From: Xanthomonas sp. F10
GTDB lineage: Bacteria; Pseudomonadota; Gammaproteobacteria; Xanthomonadales; Xanthomonadaceae
Length of the DNA stretch: 64,000 nt
Assembly (NCBI RefSeq): GCF_014206815.1
Contig: NZ_JACHNP010000001.1
Coordinates: forward strand, 2,322,456-2,386,455
Reading direction: 5' to 3'
Shown here piece after piece: positions 16,612-25,628 of the stretch (its first letter is position 1; every line of letters begins with the position of its first letter). Under the pieces are notes generated by a model, which made no database searches, had not been told where the DNA came from, and saw only the letters and a list, made by a program, of their open reading frames with translations. Both the position numbers and the translations under genes were made by a program.

Positions 16612-17880
16612 ATGACCACCCCGCAGATGTCGGTGTACTTCTTCCTGCAGGCGGCGGTGATCCTGCTGGTGTGCCGCCTGGTCGGCCTGCTGGCCAGGCG
16701 CCTGGGCCAGCCGCAGGTGGTCGGCGAGATGATCGCCGGCGTCGCGTTGGGGCCATCGCTGTTCGGCGCGCTGCTGCCGGACCTGCAGCAGGCGCTGTTT
16801 CCCAAGCCGACGATGGACATGCTGTACGTGGCCGCGCAGTTCGGCGTGGGCCTGTACATGTTCCTGGTCGGCACCGATTTCCGCGGCGACCACTTCCGCA
16901 CGCGCTACCGCAGCGCGATGGGCGTGTCGCTGGCCGGCATCGCCGTGCCGTTCGTGCTGGCGTTCGTGCTGGCGCCGTGGCTGCTGCACGTGCCGGGGCT
17001 GTTCTCGACCAAGACCAAGCTGCTGGAGGCCTCGCTGTTCCTGGGCGCGGCCATCGCCATCACCGCGTTCCCGATGCTGGCGCGGATCATCCACGAGCGC
17101 GGCCTCACCGGCAGCCCGCTGGGCACCCTGGCGCTGACCGCCGGCGCGGTCGACGACGCCGCGGCCTGGTGCATCCTGGCGGTGGTGCTGGCCAGCTTCG
17201 GCGGCAGTTGGGGCAGCGCCTATCTGGCGATCGGCGGCGGCGTGGGCTATGCGCTGTTCATGCTGCTGGTCGGCCGCCACTGGCTGCGCCGCCTGGCGGA
17301 CCACGTGCGCCCCGACCAGCCGCTGAGCGCCGGCGTGCTGGCGGTGGTGCTGATGCTGTTCTGCACCAGCGCCTGGGCGATGGATGCGATCGGCATCCAC
17401 GCGGTGTTCGGCGGCTTCCTGCTCGGCGCCTGCCTGCCCAAGGGCGCGCTGACCGAGAAGCTGCGCGAGCAGTTGCAGCCGTTCGTGGTGGTGTTCCTGC
17501 TGCCGATGTTCTTCACCTTCTCCGGCCTCAAGACCGAACTGAGCGTGCTGCTGGATCCGCAGATCCTGCTGGCCGCCGGCGTGGTGCTGCTGGCCTCGTT
17601 CCTGGGCAAGGGCATCGCCTGCTGGGGCGCGGCACGGCTCAGCGGCGAGAACAACCGCAATGCGATGGCGATCGGCGCGTTGATGAACGCGCGCGGCCTG
17701 ATGGAGCTAATCATCATCAACATCGGCCTGCAGGCCGGGGTGATCGAACAGGGCCTGTTCTCGATCCTGGTGCTGATGGCCATCACCTCCACGCTGATGG
17801 CGACGCCGCTGTTCAACTGGGTGATGCGCCGTGTCGATGCGGGCGAGGCGGCGCCGGCGGTGGCCGGCGGCCGGTCGTAG
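16612..17880 (+). CDS. CPA2-family cation/proton antiporter
   Basis: A 422-residue inner-membrane protein with about 12 hydrophobic segments and the Na+/H+ exchanger fold. It has the CPA2 entry motif G-Q-P-Q-V-V-G-E-M-I-A-G-V-A-L-G-P-S (from ~31) and the ion-binding T-A-G-A-V-D-D-A-A-A-W segment near residue 180, with the paired Asp of electrogenic members. The end is a short Ala/Gly-rich cytosolic tail, with no RCK/TrkA-N domain, so it is shorter than KefB/C. It may exchange Na+ or K+ for protons; the ion is not decided. Start chosen at M-T-T-P-Q-M. Confidence 0.9.
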   Translation: MTTPQMSVYFFLQAAVILLVCRLVGLLARRLGQPQVVGEMIAGVALGPSLFGALLPDLQQALFPKPTMDMLYVAAQFGVGLYMFLVGTDFRGDHFRTRYRSAMGVSLAGIAVPFVLAFVLAPWLLHVPGLFSTKTKLLEASLFLGAAIAITAFPMLARIIHERGLTGSPLGTLALTAGAVDDAAAWCILAVVLASFGGSWGSAYLAIGGGVGYALFMLLVGRHWLRRLADHVRPDQPLSAGVLAVVLMLFCTSAWAMDAIGIHAVFGGFLLGACLPKGALTEKLREQLQPFVVVFLLPMFFTFSGLKTELSVLLDPQILLAAGVVLLASFLGKGIACWGAARLSGENNRNAMAIGALMNARGLMELIIINIGLQAGVIEQGLFSILVLMAITSTLMATPLFNWVMRRVDAGEAAPAVAGGRS

Positions 17881-17901
17881 CGCGATGCCTGCGGCCTGCG
17901 C

Positions 17902-18834
17902 CTACGCAGCAGGCACGCGCCACGCGGGCGGTAGCCCGGCGATCAGGTGCTCCTGCAGGGCGCGCACTTTCGGGGTGAAGTCGTGGCGGTCGGCCACACA
18001 CAGGTACAGCCGCATCGGTTCGGGAATGGGGCTGGCCGCGCCGGCGGCGGTGTCTTCGAACAAGGCGCGCAAGGCGCCCCGCTGCAGGTAGGGCTGCGCC
18101 ACGAACGTCGCAAGCCGGGTGATGCCGCCGCCGGCGGCCGCCATGCTAGCGAGCGCATCGATGTCGTCACCGACGAGCGCCGCTGTCACCTCCGCATCGA
18201 AGCGCAGCCCGTCGCGGACAAAGCCCCAGCGCAGATAGCGACCATCCACCGGCCAACGCAGCAGCAGGCAGGCGTGGTGCTTTAGTTGCTCCGGCGCCGT
18301 CGGCGTGCCGGCGCGCGCCAGGTACTGCGGGGCCGCACAGAACACGAACGGCACCGCAGCGATGCAGCGCGCGACCAGACCATCCTGCAGTTGCGGTTCG
18401 ATGCGAATGCTCACGTCCACCCCCTCCTGCGCATGGTCGACGCGATGATCGGCGCTCAGCAGTTCGATCGACAGGCGTGGGTATCGCGCCGCCAGCGATG
18501 GCAGCAGCGGCGCCAGCACGTGCCGCCCGAACGCAGCGGTGCTGGCCACGCGCAGCCGTCCTTCCGGTGCCGCCTGCGGGTCGGCGACCGATCGCCGCGC
18601 ACGCTCCAGATCCTGCTCCACCTGCCGTACTTGCGCCAGGTACAGCGCGCCGCGCTCTGTCAGCGCCAGGCTGCGCGTGGTGCGGTTGAGCAGGCGCACG
18701 CCCAGGTGCGCTTCCAGGCGCGCGATGTTCTGGCTCACCGCCGCCGCACTCACGCCCAGGGCCTTGGCGCCGCCGGCGACGCTGCCGGCCTCGGCGGTGT
18801 GGATGAAGCTGCGGATGGACTGGAGAAGGTTCAC
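17902..18834 (-). CDS. LysR-family regulator
   Basis: A 310-residue LysR protein: winged helix-turn-helix at ~1-60 (S-V-A-G-G-A-K-A-L-G-V-S-A-A-A-V-S-Q-N-I-A-R-L-E) and a periplasmic-binding-like effector domain. It resembles the group that controls neighbouring oxidoreductase or efflux genes (N-R-T-T-R-S-L-A-L-T-E-R-G). The GTG start giving V-N-L-L-Q-S-I-R-S-F is the normal LysR N-terminus; a longer ATG form would extend into the divergent promoter. It is divergent from the DUF2798 gene, with a candidate operator at 18860-18881, so it probably regulates that gene and itself. Confidence 0.9.
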   Translation of the reverse strand: MNLLQSIRSFIHTAEAGSVAGGAKALGVSAAAVSQNIARLEAHLGVRLLNRTTRSLALTERGALYLAQVRQVEQDLERARRSVADPQAAPEGRLRVASTAAFGRHVLAPLLPSLAARYPRLSIELLSADHRVDHAQEGVDVSIRIEPQLQDGLVARCIAAVPFVFCAAPQYLARAGTPTAPEQLKHHACLLLRWPVDGRYLRWGFVRDGLRFDAEVTAALVGDDIDALASMAAAGGGITRLATFVAQPYLQRGALRALFEDTAAGAASPIPEPMRLYLCVADRHDFTPKVRALQEHLIAGLPPAWRVPAA

Positions 18835-18859
18835 TGTACGAGCAGCTATACGCGATGCA

Positions 18860-18881
18860 TTCGTAAGTTGCAGTTTACAAA
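18860..18881. promoter_or_regulatory. Candidate LysR operator
   Basis: TTCGTAA-N7-TTTACAAA is an imperfect palindrome (TTCGTAA against TTTGTAA, one mismatch) with T-N11-A character, located between the divergent LysR and DUF2798 genes and unusually AT-rich for this genome. Confidence 0.45.
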
Positions 18882-18976
18882 GTCGCAAGCCGCCCGCGCC
18901 TACCGACCCTGCAGGCGCCTTGCTAACGTGCCGCCTCCCGCGCCGCCAGGCCGCAACGACCACCGAGGCATCGCTC

Positions 18977-19243
18977 ATGCAGGATTTCGACAGCGCAACG
19001 CCCAGCCGCCCGAAGCTGGACGTCCGCACCACGCCCTTCGTCTTCGCCTTCTACATGGCCGCGATCATGGCCATGCTGATGTGTCTGGTGATCACCGCGG
19101 CCAATGCCGGACTCGGCGAGGACTATGTACAGCGCGTGCTCGACGCGTACCGGCTGGCGATGCCGACCGCGTTCTGCTGCATCCTGGTGGTACGGCCATT
19201 GGTGATGCGGCTGGTGGCGGCGACCGTGCATTCGCCGCGCTGA
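18977..19243 (+). CDS. DUF2798 small membrane protein
   Basis: An 88-residue protein with two transmembrane segments (~22-44 and ~60-82) and the DUF2798 pattern P-F-V-F-A-F-Y-M-A and C-C-I-L-V-V-R-P-L-V-M-R-L-V. It sits in the inner membrane. Members are usually divergent from LysR or TetR regulators and their function is unknown; the arrangement here is the same. Confidence 0.85.
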   Translation: MQDFDSATPSRPKLDVRTTPFVFAFYMAAIMAMLMCLVITAANAGLGEDYVQRVLDAYRLAMPTAFCCILVVRPLVMRLVAATVHSPR

Positions 19244-19332
19244 GCGGTGGTGGCTGGCGTCGTTGCAGCGCGACAGCGACTGAAGTGCCACATCCGATCT
19301 CCGCTGCGCCGCAACCGAGCGGATGCAGGGTG

Positions 19333-19398
19333 CGGGAGCGGCTTGGGCCGCGGCGGGGCGTGTCCGCTCGAGCCCATCGCGGCGAAAGTCGCTCCTGC
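19333..19398. repeat. Decayed REP-pair remnant
   Basis: Left arm GCGGGAGCGGCTTGGGCCGC and right arm GCGGCGAAAGTCGCTCCTGC are degenerate versions of the subfamily-A palindrome. Mutations disrupt pairing, so it appears no longer maintained. Confidence 0.6.
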
Positions 19399-19462
19399 AG
19401 CACGCTTCCCATCCTCGTTAGCCACGGCCTGAAGCCGCTCCACAGGGAAGCGACGCGCCCGC

Positions 19463-20215
19463 TTACAACGGCGTCAGCCGCCACAGCCCATAGGGATTGG
19501 CGAACAGATCGCCGGGTTGGAACTGGCTGCTGGCCTCGGCCTGGAGCCGATAGCGCGGCGCGCCGTGCGCGACGGCAAAGGTGTGGCCCTCGCGCACGTC
19601 GGGCGCTTCGTTGAACAGGTAGCAGGTGAAGGTGTGCAGCAGGCCGACCGGATCGGATGCCGCCTGCGCCGCGACGATCGCGTCCTTCATGCCGAACTGG
19701 TGCATGCCGCAGGAATGCACCTGCTCGCCGGTGATGTTGAGCACATAGGCGCGATGGGCACTGCCCAGCGACAGGTCCACGCACAACTGGCGCCAGTCGG
19801 CCGGGCTGTGGGCAACGCCGCTGCTTTCCACCTTGACCCCCAGGCCGCCGGCGTCCAGCAACGCCGCAGCCGCGCGCATCATCGTCTCGGCACGCACCCG
19901 CGAACCGCCGGCACCGATGAGGTAGACGACGGACGCATGCGTGCCGATGCGCGCCATGTCCGCGGAACCGCGCCAGTGCGGTCCGGCGGCGGCGAACGCG
20001 TCGGCCATGCGTGCATCGTACGGCTCGTGCTGCAGTTCGCATGCCTGGCCGCTGTCCATGTGCATCAGCACCTGCCCGGCGAACAGGTAGCCGCCGCTGT
20101 CCTGGACGATGCGCGCCAGCAGGTCGGTGCGATCCGGCCATGGCCCGGGAATGCAGAGCACGATCTTGGGAGGCTCGATCAAGGGAGGCGGCTCCTTGCC
20201 GTCAGATGGAATCAC
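19463..20215 (-). CDS. DUF4261-like protein
   Basis: A 250-residue cytosolic protein without a signal peptide. It starts with a Pro-rich stretch, then the block V-L-C-I-P-G-P-W, a central V-Y-L-I-G-A-G-G-S region, and a C-terminal T-C-Y-L-F-N-E-A-P-D-V segment, consistent with DUF4261. Function is unknown; members often occur as isolated genes or near toxin-immunity loci, but no toxin is visible here. It is flanked by a decayed repeat and the GST gene. The ATG is used because the upstream DNA ends in the GST gene region. Confidence 0.65.
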   Translation of the reverse strand: MIPSDGKEPPPLIEPPKIVLCIPGPWPDRTDLLARIVQDSGGYLFAGQVLMHMDSGQACELQHEPYDARMADAFAAAGPHWRGSADMARIGTHASVVYLIGAGGSRVRAETMMRAAAALLDAGGLGVKVESSGVAHSPADWRQLCVDLSLGSAHRAYVLNITGEQVHSCGMHQFGMKDAIVAAQAASDPVGLLHTFTCYLFNEAPDVREGHTFAVAHGAPRYRLQAEASSQFQPGDLFANPYGLWRLTPL

Positions 20216-20279
20216 ATGCGCGAGCAGTTCACCGGCATGGCCGCCGCCGCGACGACGCGTCGGCCATGACCGCCGCGAT

Positions 20280-20900
20280 TCAGGTCAGCGCTGTCATCAC
20301 GCCCTTGCGGTAGGCCGGGCGCTGCTGCAGGCGCTGGTACCAGGCCTGCAGGTGCGGCAGCGCCGGGCGCTCGATCGGCATCTCGAACCAGGCGTAGGCG
20401 AAGCTGCCGAGCGGGATGTCGCCCATCGCGAAGTGCTCGCCCGACAGCCACGGTTGCTGCGCCAGCGCAGCGTCGGCGGTGTGCAACAGCGCGGCCGATT
20501 GGTCCAGCGCGGCGGCGATCCGGGCGGCGTAGCGCTGCTCGGGCGCGGTGCGCAGCACGCCCCAGAACAGATCGCGGAAGACACCGGCGAAGCGCGAGGT
20601 GGTCCAGTCCATCCACTTGTCGCCCTGCGCGCGCAACGCCGGATCCTGCGGATACAGCGTGCCCGGGGCGTAGCGCGCGGCCAGGTAACGCACGATGGCG
20701 TTGGATTCCCACAATGCCAGGCCATCGTCCTCGATCGCCGGCACCAGGCCGTTGGGATTGAGCGCGCGATAGGCCGGTGCATCGTTGCCGCCGAACGCGC
20801 CGCCAACCTCGATGGAGGTGTAGGCCAGGCCGATCTCCTCGGCGCACCACAGCACCTTGCGCACGTTGCTCGAATTGTGCCGGCCCCAGATCTTCAGCAT
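20280..20900 (-). CDS. Glutathione S-transferase family protein
   Basis: A 206-residue cytosolic GST. The N-terminal thioredoxin-like domain has S-S-N-V-R-K-V-L-W (9-18; Ser/Asn at the glutathione-activating position), N-P-N-G-L-V-P-A-I-E-D-D-G (48-60) with the cis-proline, and the glutathione-binding E-S-N-A-I-V-R-Y-L. The C-terminal helical domain holds G-D-I-P-L-G near 165, the usual N-capping box (normally Asp at this place). The substrate is not known. It ends the minus-strand run; the ABC operon lies upstream but terminates 45 bp before it, so read-through is possible. Confidence 0.92.
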   Translation of the reverse strand: MLKIWGRHNSSNVRKVLWCAEEIGLAYTSIEVGGAFGGNDAPAYRALNPNGLVPAIEDDGLALWESNAIVRYLAARYAPGTLYPQDPALRAQGDKWMDWTTSRFAGVFRDLFWGVLRTAPEQRYAARIAAALDQSAALLHTADAALAQQPWLSGEHFAMGDIPLGSFAYAWFEMPIERPALPHLQAWYQRLQQRPAYRKGVMTALT

Positions 20901-20945
20901 GTCGACGCTCCCGTTGGGTCGGGCAATTCTACGCCGCCGCGCCGC

Positions 20946-21968
20946 TCAATCGCCCATCGCGGCGTCCGGCAGGCGCCGGGTCAGCAGCCGCTGCAGCAGG
21001 CAGAACAGCAGCAGCAGGCCGCCGATCACGATGCGCGTCCACCACGAGCTGAGCGTGCCGTCGAACACGATCAGGGTCTGGATCGCGCCCAGGATCAGCA
21101 CGCCGAACAAGGTGCCGATCACGTAGCCGCTGCCGCCGGCCAGCAGGGTGCCGCCGATCACCACCGCGGCGATGGCGTCCAGCTCCAGGCCTTGCGCGTG
21201 CAGGCTGTAGCCGGACAGCATGTAGAACGTGCATACCACCCCGGCCAGCGCCGAGCAGAAGCCACTGAAGGCGTAGACGCGCACCTGCGTCGCCTCCACC
21301 GGCAGGCCCATCAGCCGCGCCGAGGCCTCGCTGCCGCCGAGGGCGTACACGCAGCGGCCGAAGCGGGTGCACTGGGTCAGCCACATGCCCAGCGCCACCA
21401 TCGCCAGTGCGATCAGCGCACCGACCGACAGCGAGGCGCCACCGCCCAGCGGCAGCCGCACCTGCGCGATCGCGGTGTACAGCGGGTCGGTGATCGGAAT
21501 CGAATCGACGCTGATCAGCGTGCTGGCGCCGCGCGCCAGGAACATGCCGGCCAGGGTCACCACGAACGGCTGCAGACGGTAGCGCTGGATCAGCAGGCCC
21601 ATGCCGGCGCCGAACGCGCTGCCGAGCAGCAGCACCAGCGGGATCGCCGCCAGCGGCGACCAGCCATGGCGCTCGACCAGGGACGCCGACAGCACCGTGG
21701 CGAAGGCCAGCACCGCACCCACCGACAGGTCGATGCCGCCGCTGAGGATCACCAGGCTCATGCCGACCGCGGCGATGCACAGGAAGGCGTTGTCGATCAG
21801 TAGATTGGCCAGCACCTGCGGCGCCAGGAAGCCGTCGTAGAGCACGCCGCCGGCCGCGAGCATGGCCACGAACAGCGCCACGGTGATCGCCAGCGGCAAA
21901 CGCGCGCCCTGCAGCATGCCCACCTTGCGCAGGCCGGAGCCGGCCAGGCGCGGTGCCGCCGCACTCAT
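20946..21968 (-). CDS. yjfF: Sugar ABC transporter permease, YjfF type
   Basis: A 340-residue inner-membrane permease of the carbohydrate-uptake-2 family with about nine hydrophobic segments, and the signatures L-S-G-G-I-D-L-S-V-G-A-V-L-A-F and E-L-D-A-I-A-A-V-V-I-G-G-T. It is the distal permease of a YtfQ-YtfR-YtfT-YjfF importer, which in E. coli takes up galactofuranose. The ATG overlaps the preceding permease stop (ATGA). It is the last gene of a six-gene catabolic/transport operon on the minus strand. Substrate by context is more likely a pentofuranose such as L-arabinofuranose (inference). Confidence 0.9.
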   Translation of the reverse strand: MSAAAPRLAGSGLRKVGMLQGARLPLAITVALFVAMLAAGGVLYDGFLAPQVLANLLIDNAFLCIAAVGMSLVILSGGIDLSVGAVLAFATVLSASLVERHGWSPLAAIPLVLLLGSAFGAGMGLLIQRYRLQPFVVTLAGMFLARGASTLISVDSIPITDPLYTAIAQVRLPLGGGASLSVGALIALAMVALGMWLTQCTRFGRCVYALGGSEASARLMGLPVEATQVRVYAFSGFCSALAGVVCTFYMLSGYSLHAQGLELDAIAAVVIGGTLLAGGSGYVIGTLFGVLILGAIQTLIVFDGTLSSWWTRIVIGGLLLLFCLLQRLLTRRLPDAAMGD

Positions 21969-23020
21969 GGCCGCACCTGCGGCGGCGGCCGCTTGATCCA
22001 GCCGCGCAGGTTGGCGCGGAAGGCCGGCGACTGCAGCAGCATCACCGCGAACACCAGCAGCGCCTTGATCAGCATGGTGACCTGCGCCGGCACGCCGAAC
22101 GCGTAGATGGTCGCGGTCAGGGTCTGGATGATCAGCGCGCCGATCACGCTGCCGGCCAGGCTGAAGCGGCCGCCATCGAGCAGCGTGCCGCCGAGGGTGA
22201 CCGCGAGGATCGCATCCAACTCCATCAGCTGCCCGGCGTTGTTGGCGTCGGCGCTCTTGACGTTGGAGCTGATCAGCAACCCGGCCAGGCCGGCGCTGAA
22301 CGCGCAGAACACGTACAACAGCACGGCGATCAGCCGCGCCCGCACGCCCGCCACTCGCGCCGCCCGCGGGTTGTGCCCGATCGCACGCACGAACAGCCCC
22401 AGCGCGGTGCGCCCCAGCAGCAGTTGCAACGCCACGAACACCGCGGCGACCACGAACAAGGCGAACGGCAGGCCGAGCAGGAAGCCATTGCCGAGGTAGA
22501 AGTACGGCGGGTAGTAGATGGTCAGGATCTGCCCGTCGCCGATCAGTTGCGCGATGCCGCGCCCGGCCACCATCAGGATCAGCGTGGCGATGATCGGCTG
22601 CATGCCGACCTTGACCACCAGCAGCCCGTTCCACAGCCCGCACAGCGCCGCCACCAGCAGCGGCGCCAGCAGCACCGCCCACAGCGGGAAGCGGCTGTGT
22701 TCGCCGCCACCGATCATCCAGGCCGCCACCGTCGCGGCGATCGCCACCACCGCGCCGACGGAGATGTCCAGCCCGCGCACCGCGATCACCAGGGTCATGC
22801 CCATCGCCACCAGCGCCAGCGGCGCGGCACGGTTGCCGATGTCGACCAGGCTGCCGTACAGGTGGCCGTCGCGCCATTGCAGGCTCAGGAAACCCGGGTC
22901 GAACAGGCCGTTGCCGAGCAGCAGCACCGCCAGCGTCGCCAGCGGCCAGAACAACGGGTGCGCACGCAGCCGCGCCGGCCAGCGCGGCACGGTGGTGTCG
23001 GGCGTGGCGGCGGCGCTCAT
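21965..23020 (-). CDS. ytfT: Sugar ABC transporter permease, YtfT type
   Basis: A 351-residue permease paralogous to the YjfF gene: hydrophobic segments, V-R-G-L-D-I-S-V-G-A-V-V-A-I-A near residue 85 and E-L-D-A-I-L-A-V-T-L-G-G-T-L near 270, where the EAA-like coupling helix meets the ATPase. It shares ATGA overlaps with both neighbours, indicating strict translational coupling. It pairs with YjfF to form a heterodimeric channel energised by the twin-cassette ATPase. Confidence 0.92.
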   Translation of the reverse strand: MSAAATPDTTVPRWPARLRAHPLFWPLATLAVLLLGNGLFDPGFLSLQWRDGHLYGSLVDIGNRAAPLALVAMGMTLVIAVRGLDISVGAVVAIAATVAAWMIGGGEHSRFPLWAVLLAPLLVAALCGLWNGLLVVKVGMQPIIATLILMVAGRGIAQLIGDGQILTIYYPPYFYLGNGFLLGLPFALFVVAAVFVALQLLLGRTALGLFVRAIGHNPRAARVAGVRARLIAVLLYVFCAFSAGLAGLLISSNVKSADANNAGQLMELDAILAVTLGGTLLDGGRFSLAGSVIGALIIQTLTATIYAFGVPAQVTMLIKALLVFAVMLLQSPAFRANLRGWIKRPPPQVRP

Positions 23021-24528
23021 GCCGCACTCCCGGCGATCAGGTCGAAGATCGCACGCTCGCCGCAGCCGCCGGGCAGCTCGCCGACCAGGCGGCGTTCGCG
23101 CAGCACCGCGATGCGGTCGGCGATGCGCGCGATCTCGGCGACCTCGGCGGAGATGAACAGTACCGCCATGCCCTCGCGGGCCAAGGCCAGGATCCGGGTC
23201 ATGATCTCCTGCTTGGCGGCGATGTCGATGCCGCGGGTGGGTTCGTCGAGGATCAGCAGCCGCGGCCGCGTCGCCAGCCAGCGCGCCAGCACCACCTTCT
23301 GCTGGTTGCCGCCGGACAGCAGCCCCACCGGCGTCTCCAGGCTGGCGGTCTTGATGCCCAGCACGTCCACGTAGCCCTGCGCGATGCGCACCTGCTCGGC
23401 CGGCGCCAGGAACCGGCGCAGACCCATGCGCGCCTGCAGCGCCAGCACGATGTTCTCGCGCACCGACAGCTCGGCGACGATGCCCTCGGTCTTGCGCTCT
23501 TCCGGGCACAGCGCCAGGCCGTGGGCGATCGCGTCGGGCGGGCCGCGCAGCGCCACGGCGCGGCCGTCGATCGCCACGCGACCACGATCGGCACGGTCCA
23601 GCCCGAACAGCAGCCGCGCCAGTTCGGTGCGGCCGGCGCCGAGCAGGCCGGCCAGGCCCAGCACCTGGCCGCGGCACACGTGCAGATCGACCGGCTGCAG
23701 CTGGCCGCGCCGGCCCAGGCCCTGCGCCTGCAGCAGCGGCGCCGCGTCCTCGGGCGCCGCTGCGCGTACCGCGGCGGCGGCCGCAGTGGCGGGATCGAGC
23801 GCGCGGCCGACCATCGCCGCGACCAGTTGTGGCGCCGGCAATTCCGCCGGCGTGTATTCGCCGACCAGGCGACCGTTGCGCAGCACGCTGATGCGGTCGG
23901 CCACCGCGTACACCTGGTCCAGGAAGTGGGTGACGAACAGGATCGCCATGCCGGCCTCGCGCAGCGCACGCATCACCCGGAACAGCTCGGCCACCTCGCC
24001 TTCGTCGAGGCTGGAGGTGGGTTCGTCGAGGATCAGCACCCGCGCCGACACGCCGACCGCGCGCGCGATCGCCACCATCTGCTGCACCGCCACCGGATAG
24101 CTGCCCAGCGCGCGGCGCACGTCGACGACGATGCCGAGGCGCTGCAGGCTAGCCTCGGCTTCGCGCTCGACCCGGCGCCAGTCGATGCGCCGCGGCCAGC
24201 CGCGCAGCGGATAGCGGCCGGCGAACAGGTTCTCGGCTACCGACAGGTTCGGGCACAGGTTCACTTCCTGGTACACGGTGCTGATGCCGAGGCGTTGCGC
24301 CTGCTGCGGCGAGGCCGGCGCGACGAGCGCGCCGTCCAGCGCGATGCGCCCGGCATCGGCCGCCGTCACCCCGGTGAGCAGCTTGATCAGCGTCGACTTG
24401 CCGGCGCCGTTCTGGCCCATCAGCGCGTGGATCTCGCCGCCGCGCAGGCGCAGCGCCACGTCCTCCAGCGCGGCCACGCCAGCGTAGGCCTTGCTCAGTC
24501 CCTGCGCCTCCAGCACCAGCGGATGCAT
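23017..24528 (-). CDS. ytfR: Sugar ABC transporter ATPase, twin cassettes, YtfR type
   Basis: A 503-residue ATPase with two fused nucleotide-binding domains. The first has Walker A G-Q-N-G-A-G-K-S-T (38-46) and Walker B V-L-I-L-D-E-P-T-S-S; its signature segment is degenerate (Y-P-V-A-V-Q-Q). The second has a degenerate Walker A (G-L-L-G-A-G-R-T-E) but an intact L-S-G-G-N-Q-Q-K signature and D-E-P-T-R-G-I-D. This asymmetry is normal for sugar importers of the RbsA/MglA/YtfR type. It lies 10 bp after the binding-protein gene and overlaps ytfT by 4 bp. Confidence 0.95.
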   Translation of the reverse strand: MHPLVLEAQGLSKAYAGVAALEDVALRLRGGEIHALMGQNGAGKSTLIKLLTGVTAADAGRIALDGALVAPASPQQAQRLGISTVYQEVNLCPNLSVAENLFAGRYPLRGWPRRIDWRRVEREAEASLQRLGIVVDVRRALGSYPVAVQQMVAIARAVGVSARVLILDEPTSSLDEGEVAELFRVMRALREAGMAILFVTHFLDQVYAVADRISVLRNGRLVGEYTPAELPAPQLVAAMVGRALDPATAAAAAVRAAAPEDAAPLLQAQGLGRRGQLQPVDLHVCRGQVLGLAGLLGAGRTELARLLFGLDRADRGRVAIDGRAVALRGPPDAIAHGLALCPEERKTEGIVAELSVRENIVLALQARMGLRRFLAPAEQVRIAQGYVDVLGIKTASLETPVGLLSGGNQQKVVLARWLATRPRLLILDEPTRGIDIAAKQEIMTRILALAREGMAVLFISAEVAEIARIADRIAVLRERRLVGELPGGCGERAIFDLIAGSAA

Positions 24529-24538
24529 GCGCGCGCCC

Positions 24539-25531
24539 TCAGTACTTGCGCTTGGGCAGTTCGGCCGCGGCCTGGTCCTGGGTGTACACCGACTCCTCGA
24601 CCACGATGCGCTTGGGCAGCGGCTTGCCGGCCCTGAGGTCGCGGATGGCCTGCACCAGTTGCGGGCCGAGCAGCGGATTGCATTCGACGGTGACGTTGAG
24701 CTTGCCCGCCTGCATCGCCTCGAACGCGCCCTTCACTCCATCCACCGAGATCACCAGGATGTCCTTGCCCGGCTTCAGCCCGGCTTCCTCGATCGCCTGG
24801 ATCGCGCCGATCGCCATGTCGTCGTTGTGCGCGTAGAGCACGTCGATGTTGCGCCCTTCCGCCTTCAGGAACGCCTCCATCACTTCCTTGCCCTTGGCGC
24901 GGGTGAAGTCGCCGCTCTGCGAGCGCACGATCTGGAAGCGCGGATGCGCCGCGATGATCTCCTTGAAGCCCTTCATGCGATCGATCGCCGGCGCCGAGCC
25001 CACCGTGCCCTGCAGTTCGACGATGCGCACCGGCTTGTCGCCGTCCTTCAGCGGCGAACGCTCGACCAGCCAGCGCGCCGCCTTGCGCCCTTCCTCGACG
25101 AAGTCCGAGCCGATCAGGGTGACGTAGAGGCTGTCGTCGGACACCTTCACCGCGCGGTCGGTGAGCACCACCGGGATATTGGCGGCCTTGGCCTCGCGCA
25201 GCACCGTCTCCCAGCCCGACTCCACCACCGGCGAAAACGCGATCACGTCCACGCGCTGGGCGATGAAAGAGCGCAGCGCCTTGATCTGGTTCTCCTGCTT
25301 CTGCTGCGCGTCGGAGAACTTCAGTTTCATGCCGGCATCGGCGACGGCCTGCTTGATCGAGGCGGTGTTGGCGGTGCGCCATTCGCTCTCGGCGCCGACC
25401 TGGCTGAAGCCGACCGTGAGATATCCCGACGCCTCGCCCGCGTCCTTGCCGCCGCCGGAACAGGCGGCCAGCGCCATGCCCAGCAGTGCCGCGATTCCCA
25501 GCGCCCGCATTCCCGACGTGTGCTTCTGCAT
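24539..25531 (-). CDS. ytfQ: Sugar-binding lipoprotein, YtfQ type
   Basis: A 330-residue periplasmic binding protein with a lipoprotein signal (L-A-A-C-S, lipidated Cys ~24), unlike E. coli YtfQ, which is soluble. Family features are V-G-F-S-Q-V-G-A-E-S-E-W-R-T-A-N near 40, the D-V-I-A-F-S-P-V-V-E-S-G-W hinge region, V-V-L-T-D-R-A, and A-H-N-D-D-M-A-I-G-A. E. coli YtfQ binds galactofuranose. Here the upstream genes are pentose-acid catabolic enzymes, so a furanose pentose is a reasonable ligand. It is the third gene of the operon, 97 bp after the semialdehyde dehydrogenase. Confidence 0.92.
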   Translation of the reverse strand: MQKHTSGMRALGIAALLGMALAACSGGGKDAGEASGYLTVGFSQVGAESEWRTANTASIKQAVADAGMKLKFSDAQQKQENQIKALRSFIAQRVDVIAFSPVVESGWETVLREAKAANIPVVLTDRAVKVSDDSLYVTLIGSDFVEEGRKAARWLVERSPLKDGDKPVRIVELQGTVGSAPAIDRMKGFKEIIAAHPRFQIVRSQSGDFTRAKGKEVMEAFLKAEGRNIDVLYAHNDDMAIGAIQAIEEAGLKPGKDILVISVDGVKGAFEAMQAGKLNVTVECNPLLGPQLVQAIRDLRAGKPLPKRIVVEESVYTQDQAAAELPKRKY

Positions 25532-25628
25532 AGCCCCTCCTCATTGATGGCACGCTGGCGGCGGACGGGCTCGGAGGCCGCGACGCGCCGCCCACCCTCC
25601 CAGGCCGGCGTGCGTTGGTTCGATCAGT

